Shown in pieces: positions 47,071-55,931 of a DNA stretch of 64,000 nt. The stretch comes from Bactericera cockerelli (taxonomy: Eukaryota > Arthropoda > Insecta > Hemiptera > Triozidae). The stretch is from positions 26,167,644-26,231,643 of the forward strand of contig CM044959.1 in NCBI GenBank assembly GCA_024516035.1. Reading direction: 5' to 3'. Below the pieces are notes generated by a model, which was not told the DNA's origin, made no database searches, and saw only the letters and a list, made by a program, of their open reading frames with translations. Every line of letters starts with the position of its first letter. The first letter of the stretch is position 1. Made by a program: the position numbers and the translations under genes.

Positions 47071-47225
47071 CCTCTTCGCGCCCAACACCAATTTTTGTTT
47101 TGTAGTACAAAGTGACCGGTGGCCTCGCCCGAGGACAAACATTTTATGCAACTTGGTAGTATAAATTTTTAGCTTGGGCACTTAGTACTATAAAATAAAT
47201 CACGAGGACATTTTGCGCGAAGAGG
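47071..47225. mobile_element. TTAA-flanked MITE (piggyBac-type), family P1
   Basis: TTAA at 47067-47070 and 47226-47229. Ends CCTCTTCGCGCCCAA and the inverse TTTTGCGCGAAGAGG. 155 bp, non-coding. A second copy is at 53816-53982. TTAA target sites are the hallmark of piggyBac-like elements. Confidence 0.85.
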
Positions 47226-47245
47226 TTAATATGTATTCATCATCA

Positions 47246-47442
47246 TCATAGGGTGGCGTCATCGTGAACGATGGTAGCCAGACAGTGGAGGAATGACTCA
47301 GCACTTCTACCACTGTCTTTACAAGGAAGCTAATACTTGACGAGGGCCCCCGGAACCAAGCCAATGCTGGTCTACTCCCTGTTTATAGTCCCCCAGCCCG
47401 ACTGCTGGTCTACTCCCTGTTTATAGCCCCCCAGCCAGACTA
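47246..47442 (-). mobile_element. VNTR transposon copy, reversed, two units
   Basis: GGTGGCGTCATCGTGAACGA, CAGTGGAGGAATGACTCAGC and GAACCAAGCCAATGCTGGTC, then two units ending CCCCAGCC. Confidence 0.75.
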
Positions 47443-48052
47443 ATATGTATTAATTACAGCAACAAAAAATATGTTAGTAATATTCTCAAATGGTTTGGTT
47501 CACGTTAAAAAATGTGTATAAAAGAAGAAGAAACTACCCTGTAGAAACAAAATAGGTACCTAAGTATAGTATAGGTAATACCAAAAAATATAATGGCCGG
47601 GTTGAGATGGGCCTATCAGGTCCCTGCTCAGTGCTCAACTGCTCATATATATTTATACATGAGCAGAAACTTCGTGACATTAATATTTTAAACATTTTTG
47701 ATAAGACGATATTGGATATTTTTTAATAATAATAATAATAAGCCCGGTAAACGGGTGTTTATTAACGGAGCTAGTCCTATTTACAAATGTCAACATATAA
47801 ACACAACAATAAAGGTAAAAAAAATATGTCAATTAAATTAAATATATCACAGTATTTGATACATTATACATTATAGGTAGCTTCTTCTAATTCAGAAGGT
47901 TGCTATATTATTCTCCAAACATTCTGTCTCCAATGGATTCTATCTTCTGCCATTCTCATACATTCTTCAAAATTTGGTGTGTTCATCCATTCCAAGATGT
48001 TGTCTATCCAGTTTTCAAAAAATAATAATAATTTTCCTCCATTCTCCTCCAG
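47443..48052 (+). other. trio: Intron 15 remainder
   Basis: AT-rich; an (AAT)n tract followed by AGCCCGGTAAACGGGTGTTT at about 47730-47760 may mark a reversed LINE 3' end. Nothing else recognised before exon 16. Confidence 0.5.
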
Positions 48053-48221
48053 CTGTTCGAGTCCTCGGGCATCACGCTCATGTCAGACTCGCAGCACAGT
48101 GCACAGACCCGGGTTCAAGCCCTCTCCGAGTTCCTGCACGAGAGAGAACTGGACCTGGAGGACAGGGCGGAGATCACGCGCATGAGACTGGAGCAGCATG
48201 TGCAACTACTGCAGCTTAGAG
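48053..48221 (+). CDS. trio: trio exon 16: spectrin repeat 6-7
   Basis: LFESSGITLMSDSQHSAQTR, VQALSEFLHERELDLEDRAE and MRLEQHVQLLQLRG, matching Trio VQDLLEFLHEKQQELD. Acceptor TCTCCTCCAG; donor GTATGG at 48222; phase 1. Its end is duplicated in the array that follows. Confidence 0.94.
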
Positions 48222-48812
48222 GTATGGTAGAACTAGGATGAGATACAATGCAGGTATGGTAGAACTAGGATGAGAAACAATGCAGGTATGATAGAACTAG
48301 GTTGAGAAACAATGCAGGTATAGTAGAACTAGGATGAGATACAACTACTGCAGCTTAGAGGTATTATTATATTACTCCTTTTTATGTAAAGACAAAGTAC
48401 AATATTTACAGTACAATAAAATGAAATTATAAATAACAAAATAAATAGATTGAACAAAGAAACAAGAACAGAAAAGAAAATAAAGCTAATGTCCTACCTA
48501 AAGGGCGGGGTTATTGCCTATGGCAATCTCTTCCACCCAACCCTTATGGTTAGGTGGAAGAGATTGCCATAGGCAATAACCAGGTATGGTAGAACTAGGA
48601 TGAGATACAATCCAGGTATGGTAGAATTAGGATGAGACAGAACTACTGCAGCTTAGAGGTATGGTAGAACTAGGATGAGATACAACTACTGCAGCTCAGA
48701 GGTATGGTAGAACTAGGATGAGATACAACTACTTCAGCTCAGAGGTATGGTAGAACTAGGATGAGATACAACTACTGCAGCTTAGAGGTATGGTAGAACT
48801 AGGATAAGATTG
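48203..48812 (+). repeat. 32/43-bp array with eleven copies of the exon 16 donor
   Basis: GAG or CAG followed by GTATGG recurs at 48222, 48254, 48286, 48318, 48361, 48584, 48616, 48659, 48702, 48745 and 48788. 32-bp units contain only the intron start; 43-bp units also include about 19 exon bases (CAACTACTGCAGCTTAGAG). A LINE tail splits the array at 48362-48580. Continuing past the first donor meets TGA after six codons. Confidence 0.93.
48362..48580 (-). mobile_element. LINE 3' tail, reversed, inserted in the exon 16 array
   Basis: Starts TTATTATATTACTCC and ends with CCTAAAGGGCGGGGTTATTG, TCTCTTCCACCCAACCCTTA and a second inverted half (AGATTGCCATAGGCAATAAC). Array copies continue on both sides, so it inserted after the array had formed. 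Confidence 0.75.
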
Positions 48813-48850
48813 CTGCAGCACGTCAGGTTTAGGTACTTTTGGTGTACCTA

Positions 48851-49062
48851 ACATAATAATAATAATATCGTCTTATTTATACTGCCCGATTAGGACTATC
48901 AAGTCCTATTATTCCAGCAGTAAGCCCAAGACGTATTATTATGTGGTAAAAATCCCAAATGGGAGGAAAACTTGTCATGTCCCAGCTGGGTTTCGAACCC
49001 ACGACCTCTGGAACCACCGGATTCACAGAGTGCCGCCTTTAGCACTGAGCTACCGGGACAGA
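48851..49062 (-). mobile_element. tRNA-SINE family S2, reversed
   Basis: (AAT)n, TCTTATTTATACTGCCCGAT, GGGTTTCGAACCCACGACCT (box B complement) and GCACTGAGCTACCGGGACAG (box A complement). Confidence 0.85.
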
Positions 49063-49318
49063 CTATGCATGAATTTTTCCTCATTCGATTTCAAATCCTT
49101 TTTTTTGCGAGAACATAGCGGAGCCGTAGGCCCTGGGGTAGCACCGGTACCACGTAGAATAAGGTAGTGTATAGTGTATTCCTAGCACAAGGTAATGTAA
49201 TGTCTCGAACTCTCGACACTCTCGAACATTACATTAGAACTACAACATCTTCAAGCTCACAAAAAATTGCAAAATACCTTCTGCCAGAATAAAATTGACT
49301 GAATGTGTTGTGTTCCAG

Positions 49319-49452
49319 GCGATGCTAGTCAAGTGATCAGCTGGGTTCGGAATGGCGAGGCGATGCTGAAGGCCAGCTTCATAGTGCCGGGGTGTCTGGG
49401 GGAGGCGGAGCAGCTCAAGAAGGAGCACGAGCAGTTCCAGGTGGCTATAGAG
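49319..49452 (+). CDS. trio: trio exon 17: spectrin repeat 7
   Basis: DASQVISWVRNGEAMLKASF, then PGCLGEAEQLKKEHEQFQVA, like vertebrate VLGWIRNGESMLNAGL. Acceptor GTGTTCCAG; donor GTGAGG at 49453; phase 1 in, phase 0 out. Confidence 0.96.
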
Positions 49453-49876
49453 GTGAGGTGGTCAAGTGGTTAGGGTATTGATCCCATAGAGGTGAGGTGG
49501 TCAAGTGGTTAAGGCGCTAGTCTAGTATCCAGGTGGCCATAGAGGTGAGGTGGTCAAGTGGTTAGGGTATTGAACCCATAGAGGTGAGGTGGTCAAGTGG
49601 TTAAGGTGCTAGTCTAGTATCCAGGTGGCCATAGAGGTGAGGTGGTCAAGTGGTTAAGGTATTGAACCCATAGAGGTGAGGTGGTCAAGTGGTTAGAGTA
49701 TTGAACCCATAGAGGTGAGGTGGTCAAGTGGTTAGGGTATTGAACCCATAGAGGTGAGGTGGTCAAGTAGTTAGGGTATTGAACCCATAGAGGTGAGGTG
49801 GTCAAGTAGTTAGGGTATTGAACCCATAGAGGTGAGGTGGTCAAGTGGTTAAGGTATTGAACCCATAGAGGTTTAT
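49437..49876 (+). repeat. 39/53-bp array with ten copies of the exon 17 donor
   Basis: ATAGAG followed by GTGAGG recurs at 49453, 49492, 49545, 49584, 49637, 49676, 49715, 49754, 49793 and 49832, with a decayed GAGGTTT at 49871. 53-bp units carry 16 exon bases (CCAGGTGGCCATAGAG) plus a tRNA-like stretch (GTCAAGTGGTTAAGGCGCTA); 39-bp units replace this with TATTGAACCC. Past the first donor the frame reaches TAG within seven codons. Confidence 0.95.
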
Positions 49877-50131
49877 TGGCTTATAAAGAAAAGTCCAAGT
49901 CCTAATGATGGTTCGGGACGAGCCAACTTGAAATATTTTTCTTTTTTATTTATTTTTATTTTTATTCTTCTTTCTTTCCTTTTCTCTATAGTGGTTGAGT
50001 GGAAGAGCTCACATGTGAGAACCTTGCCACTTTAAAGAAAGCCAAAAAATAATAATAATAATAATAAAGTTGGCTGGAGACCATCACTCACCCCTCCAGC
50101 TGTAGCTAAGCTGGCTACAACAACAACAACA
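49871..50131 (-). mobile_element. Tw transposon copy, interrupted
   Basis: TTGGCTTATAAAGAAAAGTC to GAGCCAACTTGAAAT, then a T-rich insert with an (AAT)n end (about 49936-50066), then AAGTTGGCTGGAGACCATCA through GCTAAGCTGGCTACAACAAC. The insert looks like a LINE or SINE piece. Confidence 0.65.
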
Positions 50132-50143
50132 GCATGATAATCT

Positions 50144-50392
50144 TAATATATAAATGTCAAAGACACTCACTGACCACTGACCACTGACCACTGACTGATC
50201 ATCGCTCTACAGCCCAAACCGTAAGTCCTAGGAAGCTGAAATTTGGTAGGTAGCTTTGTCTTATAGTCTAGATGTGCAATAAGACGGGATTTTTCGAAAC
50301 TCCCACTACAACACCTGCCATTGGCGAAAAAGGATTTTTTGCTTTCACGGCCATGCCTCGGCCCGCAAAGCGGGCGACAGCCCGCTTGTATA
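50144..50392 (+). mobile_element. Helitron-like non-autonomous element
   Basis: 5' TCTTAATATATAAATGTCAA, TCACTCACTGACCACTGACC, GCTGAAATTTGGTAGGTAGC; 3' hairpin GCGGGCGACAGCCCGC followed by TTGTA. TC start, hairpin and CTTG end fit Helitron termini, with no terminal inverted repeats. Sister copy at 25343. Confidence 0.65.
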
Positions 50393-50543
50393 AAGTATAT
50401 AATTATATTTATTTATTTTTAAATAAGAAATGTTTTATTTATTTTTATCAAATATAAAAAACTTGTCCCAGGGACAATCCTTCCGGAAGGGAACCGAGGA
50501 TGCAAGAAGCATTAACACATGTATTGGTTTTGTTTTCCCTCAG

Positions 50544-50735
50544 AAAACCCACACGTCCGGCGTGCAAGTGAAGCACCGGGCGGAAGCGCTCATCAACAGC
50601 AGCCACCAGGAGGCGGGTCGGGTGAGGGAGATAGCGGATGAGGTGACTCAGAGGTGGCAGCAGCTGGTCACTTGCGCTGAGGAGAGGCACAAGCTGGTCA
50701 CTGCGTCGCTCAACTTCTACAAGACTGCCGAGCAG
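50544..50735 (+). CDS. trio: trio exon 18: spectrin repeat 7-8
   Basis: 64 codons: KTHTSGVQVKHRAEALINSS, VREIADEVTQRWQQLVTCAE, ERHKLVTASLNFYKTAEQ. Matches vertebrate KTHQSALQVQQKAEAML and SVAFYKTSEQV. Acceptor TTTCCCTCAG; donor GTAATT; phase 0. Confidence 0.96.
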
Positions 50736-51223
50736 GTAATTTTCTTCAAAACATAATATAAAATACAATTCTGAATGTTTTTCCCTTAATACGTAAAAAC
50801 AACACTCATCTTAGAAGCCAAATAAAAATGGCTTAGGATGGGTCCTCTGTATAAAAAATATGGAAAATAAAACAAATGATTTATTATTATTATTATTAAT
50901 CACCCGTGGAATAGACAGCTTCAGTACCCATAAGAGATAGTGGATGATTTCAATCAGAGATTGTTCCAATAGAATTGCCTTCGAATCATCAGCAGATTTA
51001 GCCTAATCGCTGTAGCCTCACAGTCTGTTTTTGAAATAACTCTGAACAATTACTTTTTTTCTTTATTAGAATGGCAACAATAATTGTCAACATAAATTTT
51101 ATGAAAATAGAGACTCGAATTCGTCTCTAATTGTTTTGAAAATTCAAAACTTTCATTAATTTAGACCTAAATTTCACAGATTTTTGTAAAACATGTTTGT
51201 TGATTTATTTGTTGTATTTCCAG
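50736..51223 (+). other. trio: Intron 18
   Basis: 488 bp, AT-rich, with a short (TTA)n tract at about 50880. Nothing else recognised. Confidence 0.7.
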
Positions 51224-51426
51224 GTTTGTTCAGTGCTGGACAGCCTGGAGAAGGAGTACAAGAGAGACGAGGACTGGTGTGTGGGGGGTGCAGGGGGGGA
51301 CAAGATGCCCCTCCACATTGCTAAGCACCAGGAGCAGAAGGAGGCGTTCCTCAAGGCGTGCACCTTGGCCCGGCGAACTGCCGAGACCTTTCTCAAGTAT
51401 ACGGCGCGGAGTTTGCAATACTACGG
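51224..51426 (+). CDS. trio: trio exon 19: spectrin repeat 8
   Basis: VCSVLDSLEKEYKRDEDWC, a Gly-rich loop, then HQEQKEAFLKACTLARRTAE and FLKYTARSLQYYG. Vertebrate: VCSVLESLEQEYKREEDWC. Acceptor TATTTCCAG; donor GTAAGA; phase 2 out. Confidence 0.96.
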
Positions 51427-51537
51427 GTAAGAGACAAATCATTAAACAAAATAGCAAAAGAAGTGTAATGACATGAAATTTTTTGAGATATTTTAAAGTT
51501 GGTTCAGGGCTCATACATAACAAGCCGTTGTGTTTCT

Positions 51538-51903
51538 CCGATTAATATTAAAATTGTTGAGTATTGAATTAGATCCGCTCTTATTCATATTTTGTTGTTG
51601 TAGCCAGTTTGGCTACAGCTGGAGGGGCGAGTGATGGTCTCTAGCCAACTTTATTTCAAAGTTGGCTCGTCCTGAACCACATATTTCTATGTGCGATCAA
51701 CCTTCATGTGGACTTGGACTTTTCTTTATAAGCCATTAAACCCTTAGGAAACTACAAGCTAGCATGTAAGGGTTGGCTAGTCTGTTCTCTGTTTATAGTC
51801 CTCTAGCGGGACACTGGTCTACTCCCTGTTTAACGTCCCCCAGCCAGCCGATTAATATTGAAATTGTTGAGTATTGAATTAGATCCGCTCTTATTCATAT
51901 TTT
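51538..51903. repeat. 56-bp direct repeats flanking a Tw transposon
   Basis: CCGATTAATATTAAAATTGT through TTATTCATATTTT occurs at 51538-51593 and again at 51848-51903 with one mismatch. The second copy ends 36 nt before exon 20. The length is far beyond the 12-14 bp duplications flanking other Tw copies. Confidence 0.9.
51594..51847 (+). mobile_element. Tw transposon copy
   Basis: GTTGTTGTAGCCAGTTTGGC through GTCCCCCAGCCAG, 254 bp, same family as 37056 and 10560. Non-coding. Confidence 0.8.
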
Positions 51904-51939
51904 CTAATTTCATTATGATTGTGTGTTTGGGTGGCACAG

Positions 51940-52162
51940 GTACACAGGCGAGGTGGGCCCCGAGACCCGAGTGAAGGGCATCCTGGACAAGCTGCTGTCG
52001 CAGGAGAACAGAGTCCTGGAGTGCTGGAGTCACCGCAAGAAGCGTCTGGACCAGTGTCAGCAGTTCGTGCTGTTCGAGCGCAGTGCCCAGCAGGCTATCG
52101 AGTGGATCCATGAGACCGGCGAACATTACCTGGCCACGCATACTCACCTGGGCGCCAACCAG
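51940..52162 (+). CDS. trio: trio exon 20: spectrin repeat 8-9
   Basis: GYTGEVGPETRVKGILDKLL, QENRVLECWSHRKKRLDQCQ, FVLFERSAQQAIEWIHETGE, HYLATHTHLGANQ: very close to vertebrate Trio. The first base completes a split Gly codon. Donor GTAAGA; phase 0. Confidence 0.97.
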
Positions 52163-52177
52163 GTAAGACTCTTTGGT

Positions 52178-52373
52178 TATTATTATTATTATACAACACT
52201 TTTTTAGCATAAATGGAATTATGTACATACAAATAATTATTTTAACAATGAAAAAAATGGAAACAATATATACAATAAAAATGAAAAAGAATAGAAGATA
52301 TATAAAAACATAAGTCCTAACTAAAGGGCGGGGTTATTGCCTATGACAATCTCTTCCACCCAACCCTTGGAGT
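52178..52373 (-). mobile_element. LINE 3' tail, reversed, 15 nt past the exon 20 donor
   Basis: (TTA)n at 52178, AT-rich body, AAGTCCTAACTAAAGGGCGG, ATCTCTTCCACCCAACCCTT. Same family as 60563/61998. Confidence 0.7.
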
Positions 52374-52867
52374 AGTGGAGTACCCTATCTAGATATTTCA
52401 ATAATGATATAAAAAAGAAGCTAAATAAATAATAATATGATCCTACGCCAGGACGTGCCGGGGTTTTGTGCGATCAATCATGCAGGCGAGAAACGAATCC
52501 CTTCGCCTTGAGCTACATTTTTCAGCAACAGCTATTTTATGGAAACAACTTGTCTAATCTGTCAATTGCAATAATTTCATTTAGCCACTATTGGACCATG
52601 GTCTTCTTGGATTCTCATTTCCTATAGTATAAAGGATAAAAAATGGGGGGCGGTTTTTAATAATTCTTCCGACGTCATTTTTAATATTACTTGAATAAGC
52701 CTATCACTACTCAATCTGTCATATTTACTTTTAATAATGTTACCTTTGGTATGTACTAACTTTTATCCCCTGAGCATTCAAGCATTACGTACAGAGTCTT
52801 GGGAAAATTGGTCGTTTTTGATTTTCTAATTAATTCTGAACCCATCTTCTTCCTCTCATGTCCACAG
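52374..52867 (+). other. trio: Intron 20 remainder
   Basis: No recognised element; AT-rich sequence up to the exon 21 acceptor. Confidence 0.6.
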
Positions 52868-53067
52868 GAAGAGACAGAGCGGCTTCTCAGTGAACACAAC
52901 GAGTTCAAATCCGTTGCCAAGGAAACCAGGGAGCGGGTGAAGCTGCTCATCCAGCTGGCAGATACCATAGTGGAGAAGGGACACACTCACGCCTCCACGA
53001 TCCGCCACTGGGTGTCCGCAGTGGACAAGGGATACAAGGACTTCAGTGTTCGTATGGACAAGTACAG
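52868..53067 (+). CDS. trio: trio exon 21: spectrin repeat 9
   Basis: EETERLLSEHNEFKSVAKET, RERVKLLIQLADTIVEKGHT, STIRHWVSAVDKGYKDFSVR, MDKYR. Vertebrate: TKERVKLLIQLADGFCEKGH and YRDFSLRMEKYR. Donor GTCAGT at 53068; phase 2. Confidence 0.97.
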
Positions 53068-53074
53068 GTCAGTC

Positions 53075-53285
53075 GATTTTTTTTTATTATTTAAAGATGA
53101 GTGTTTCACAGCCTTTTTTATTTCGTAGCCATGAAACAGGAGCCACTGTAGACGCTTGTGGTCTATGTTGCAGCCTGCCCATCCCGTAGTATGCCTCCCC
53201 TCTGATGGGCGAGAAGTGACACAATACTTCCCATTTAGGTGCTGGGTTAACACGAGCTTTGAAAGATGCTCTTGAAACATCCTGT
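53075..53285 (-). mobile_element. SINE family S1, headless, reversed
   Basis: AAGATGAGTGTTTCACAGCC, CAGCCTGCCCATCCCGTAGT, TGACACAATACTTCCCATTT: complement of the 2718 body. It begins within about 10-20 nt of the exon 21 donor. Confidence 0.75.
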
Positions 53286-53344
53286 GTCATTCCTTTTCGT
53301 TTCTTGTTTTATTCACTATCATTCAACTCAAACTCGCTTTACTA

Positions 53345-53415
53345 AATTGTTGCTTATTTGGGGACTTGAACCACCAACCTCCAGGTCCATCGTCTTATCG
53401 ATCTCTTATCAGTAG
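53345..53415 (-). mobile_element. SINE family S5 fragment, reversed
   Basis: GGGGACTTGAACCACCAACC and CTCCAGGTCCATCGTCTTAT are the complement of the S5 head at 38755. Confidence 0.5.
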
Positions 53416-53604
53416 CTTACTGAGGTCGGTTCGTTCATTATTCTTTTTCACTTGGCGAATTAAGGACCACAAATTAAATGGTATTTAGTACACATAATGT
53501 CATTTTTTCCCCTTCTAAAAACCAAAATTCTAGTTGAACATAAGTGACAAAGAAGTTAACCAAAAATGATTTATGTTTTTAATTATCTGTCTTTTTGTTC
53601 ACAG

Positions 53605-53766
53605 ATCTCAACTAGAACACAGGCTCGGTATTAAAAGTGAAGCCGACCTCTCACTAGATAGAAACTCCGACCCTAGTATCGACATGAAAGTTCCTGCCCT
53701 ACCCCTGCCCCTCAACAGCAGCAAGGAAACCAACGAGGAGAAGAGGAAGTCTGCCCGCAAGAAAGA
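53605..53766 (+). CDS. trio: trio exon 22: linker between the spectrin repeats and DH1
   Basis: SQLEHRLGIKSEADLSLDRN, SDPSIDMKVPALPLPLNSSK, NEEKRKSARKKE. The terminal NEEKRKSARRKE-type motif immediately precedes DH1 in Trio. Donor GTAAGT at 53767; phase 2. Confidence 0.95.
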
Positions 53767-53815
53767 GTAAGTAGTTTCAGCAGATGCTCTCTCCGGGTTA
53801 ACTATTGCTTCTTAA

Positions 53816-53982
53816 CCTCTTCACGCCCAATGTCCTCTTAAGAAGACATTTATTTTATAGTCCTACTAAGTACCCAAGCAAAAAAAAAAAATACTATCAA
53901 GTAGTATAAAATGTTTGTCCTCGGGCGAGGACATCGGTCACTTTGTACTACAAAACAAATCATGGTGTTGTGCGCGAAGAGG
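53816..53982. mobile_element. TTAA-flanked MITE, family P1
   Basis: TTAA at 53812-53815 and 53983-53986; ends CCTCTTCACGCCCAA and TGTGCGCGAAGAGG. Internal sequence is that of 47071-47225 in the opposite orientation. Confidence 0.85.
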
Positions 53983-54094
53983 TTAAGGCCACAGAAGCCA
54001 CCTACCTACTCGAAGGACTAACCATGCACCATCGCGGTATCGTGTAGATTTGTATTAATTACTAGAGTGATGTCACATATTAGTGAAACCCACC

Positions 54095-54165
54095 TTACTA
54101 TGCTGAGGACTTGAACGACCAACCTCCAAGTTACAAGTCCTGGCCTTAGTGACGAATTCTCTGAT
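54095..54165 (-). mobile_element. SINE family S5 fragment, reversed
   Basis: GAGGACTTGAACGACCAACC and TCCAAGTTACAAGTC are the complement of the S5 tRNA-like head. Confidence 0.5.
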
Positions 54166-54252
54166 TTCGATCTCATGCTTTTATGTTCGTTAAACATTTC
54201 CAGTTCTTAAAACAATTTGGAAATTACTAACATTTTGTTGAATTATCTCCAG

Positions 54253-54496
54253 ATTTATTATGGCCGAGCTACTTCAGACAGAACGTACCTACGTGAAAGA
54301 CCTGGACACGTGTATCAAGGTGTTCCTACAGGAGTCACGATCTCACCCGAATCTGCCCTCGGCTCTGGTCGGAAAGCACGACATTATCTTCGGCAACATC
54401 GAGGATATCCGAGACTTCCACCGGGACATCTTCCTCAAGGAGCTGGAGAAGTACGAGAACATGCCGGAGGATTTGGGCCACTGCTTTGTTACCTGG
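54253..54496 (+). CDS. trio: trio exon 23: first half of DH1 (RhoGEF) domain
   Basis: [20 protein letters not shown] is conserved region 1 of the DH domain, including the Glu that contacts the GTPase switch. Then [20 protein letters not shown] and [14 protein letters not shown]. Acceptor TATCTCCAG; donor GTGAGT; phase 0 out. DH1 of Trio acts on Rac/RhoG; specificity is inferred from the family. Confidence 0.97.
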
Positions 54497-54516
54497 GTGA
54501 GTGGTCATTGTCAAGG

Positions 54517-54760
54517 CAATTTTTTTTTTTACACAACATTTCCATTTATTTGACAAAGATAAATTATTACAATAAAAAATAATAGAAAGGTATACCCGTC
54601 TTCAAAGTTAAAAACTGTGAAGAAGACGGGGAAATTAGAGGAGGTCTGCTGGCACTTGTCTGGCTCGAATATCTACTAACTCTTTTTGGCATGACTGGGA
54701 GTCAAACAACCCACTCAAGCATTATGCTGAAAAGGTTACTTATTCAATATCAAGTCTACC
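54517..54760 (-). mobile_element. Probable LINE tail, reversed, 20 nt past the exon 23 donor
   Basis: Starts with a T-run (54518-54529), then ACACAACATTTCCATTTATT, resembling the start of the reversed tail at 52178. The far end, about 54600-54760, is not clearly the same family. Confidence 0.45.
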
Positions 54761-54779
54761 AACCAATATTTTTTTTTTC

Positions 54780-54965
54780 AATACTTTTTTTTATTTAAGG
54801 TAATTGTACCCCGGAACCGCTTTCGCATTACTTCAGGGCACTTTACCTTTACATCCATGCCATTCCGGAAACGGAAAACTGGGTTACAATTTTCCGCTCC
54901 GGCCGGGATTCGAACCTCCGGGTCAGTAATCAATGCTCTTAACCACTGAGCCACGGAGGTCGGCT
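54780..54965 (-). mobile_element. tRNA-SINE family S6, reversed
   Basis: GCCGGGATTCGAACCTCCGG (box B complement) and CTCTTAACCACTGAGCCACG (box A complement) with a GTACCCCGGAACCGCTTTCG body and a T-run at the 5' side. Only copy seen. Confidence 0.7.
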
Positions 54966-55282
54966 AATTAGTTTTTATAATACAATACATAGGATGTTGT
55001 AAGAATAACAATACATGGTAAGTAAGAATACTGAAGAATAAGAAAAAACTAAAGTAGAAATTAATTGAAAAATGTAAAAAAGAAAAGAAAAAAGTGTAAG
55101 CATTCAGCATAGTGCTGGTGTTGGGTTGTATGCAGATTTATTTAAGATGAATGAAATAATTATTTAAAATGATAAAGAAAAAAAAAGATGTATGAAAAAT
55201 AAAATAAAAGTTCAACACCAGGAGACTTGATCATAGATCCGCTCCTCTTGTAATACTACTCTACTCATTATAATAAGAATAA

Positions 55283-55415
55283 CCACCGACCTCTGTAGCT
55301 AGATGGATAAGGCGGAGAAACTTGTAACCTGGAGGTCGGTGGTTCAAGTCCCGGTTACGGTGTAAATTGCGTAAAGCGAGTTTGAGTAGTTGTGACACCA
55401 CGAAAGTGATTAACA
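55283..55415 (+). mobile_element. tRNA-SINE family S5
   Basis: CTCTGTAGCTAGATGGATAA (box A), GGTCGGTGGTTCAAGTCCCG (box B), AAAGCGAGTTTGAGTAGTTG. Matches 38755. Confidence 0.7.
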
Positions 55416-55420
55416 CAAAT

Positions 55421-55662
55421 CATCATCATCATAGGGTGGCGTCATCGTGTACGATGGTAGCCAGACAGTGGAGGAATGACTCAGCACTTCTACCACTGCC
55501 TTTACGAGGAGGCTAATAATTGACAAGGGCCCCCAGAACCAAGCCAATGCTGGTCTGTCCCTGTTTATAGTCCCCCAGCCAGACTGCTGGTCTACTCACT
55601 GTTTATAGTCCCCCAGCCAGACTGCTGGTCTACTCCCTGTTTATAGTCCCCCAGCCAGACTG
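55421..55662 (-). mobile_element. VNTR transposon copy, reversed, three units
   Basis: GGTGGCGTCATCGTGTACGA, then body, then three units of CTGGTCTACTCCCTGTTTAT with slight differences, each ending CCCCCAGCCAGAC. Confidence 0.8.
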
Positions 55663-55709
55663 ATAACTAAAAAAAACTATAATAAGAATAACCAATTCCT
55701 CACCCCCAG

Positions 55710-55931
55710 GCCCAGAAGTTCAACATGTACGTGCAGTACTGCCGCAACAAGCCAGACTCGAACGCTCTGCTCGTCCAGCACGGGGGACCCCTGTTCGAGG
55801 AGCTGCAGAAGAAGCACCGCGTGGACCATCCCATCTCCGCCTACCTCATCAAGCCCGTGCAGAGGATCACCAAGTACCAGCTCCTGCTCAAGGACCTGCA
55901 GAACGAGATCAAGGGACAGGGCGAGATCAAG
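55710..55931 (+). CDS. trio: trio exon 24: second half of DH1
   Basis: AQKFNMYVQYCRNKPDSNAL, EELQKKHRVDHPISAYLIKP and VQRITKYQLLLKDLQNEIKG: conserved regions 2-3 of the DH domain; the YLIKPVQRITKY helix packs on the GTPase. Acceptor CACCCCCAG; donor GTGAGT at 55932; phase 0. Confidence 0.98.

Noticed and set aside
49614..49844. Minus-strand frame with a repeated TTSPLWVQYPN-type motif
   Set aside because: It is the reverse reading of the 39-bp donor array at exon 17.
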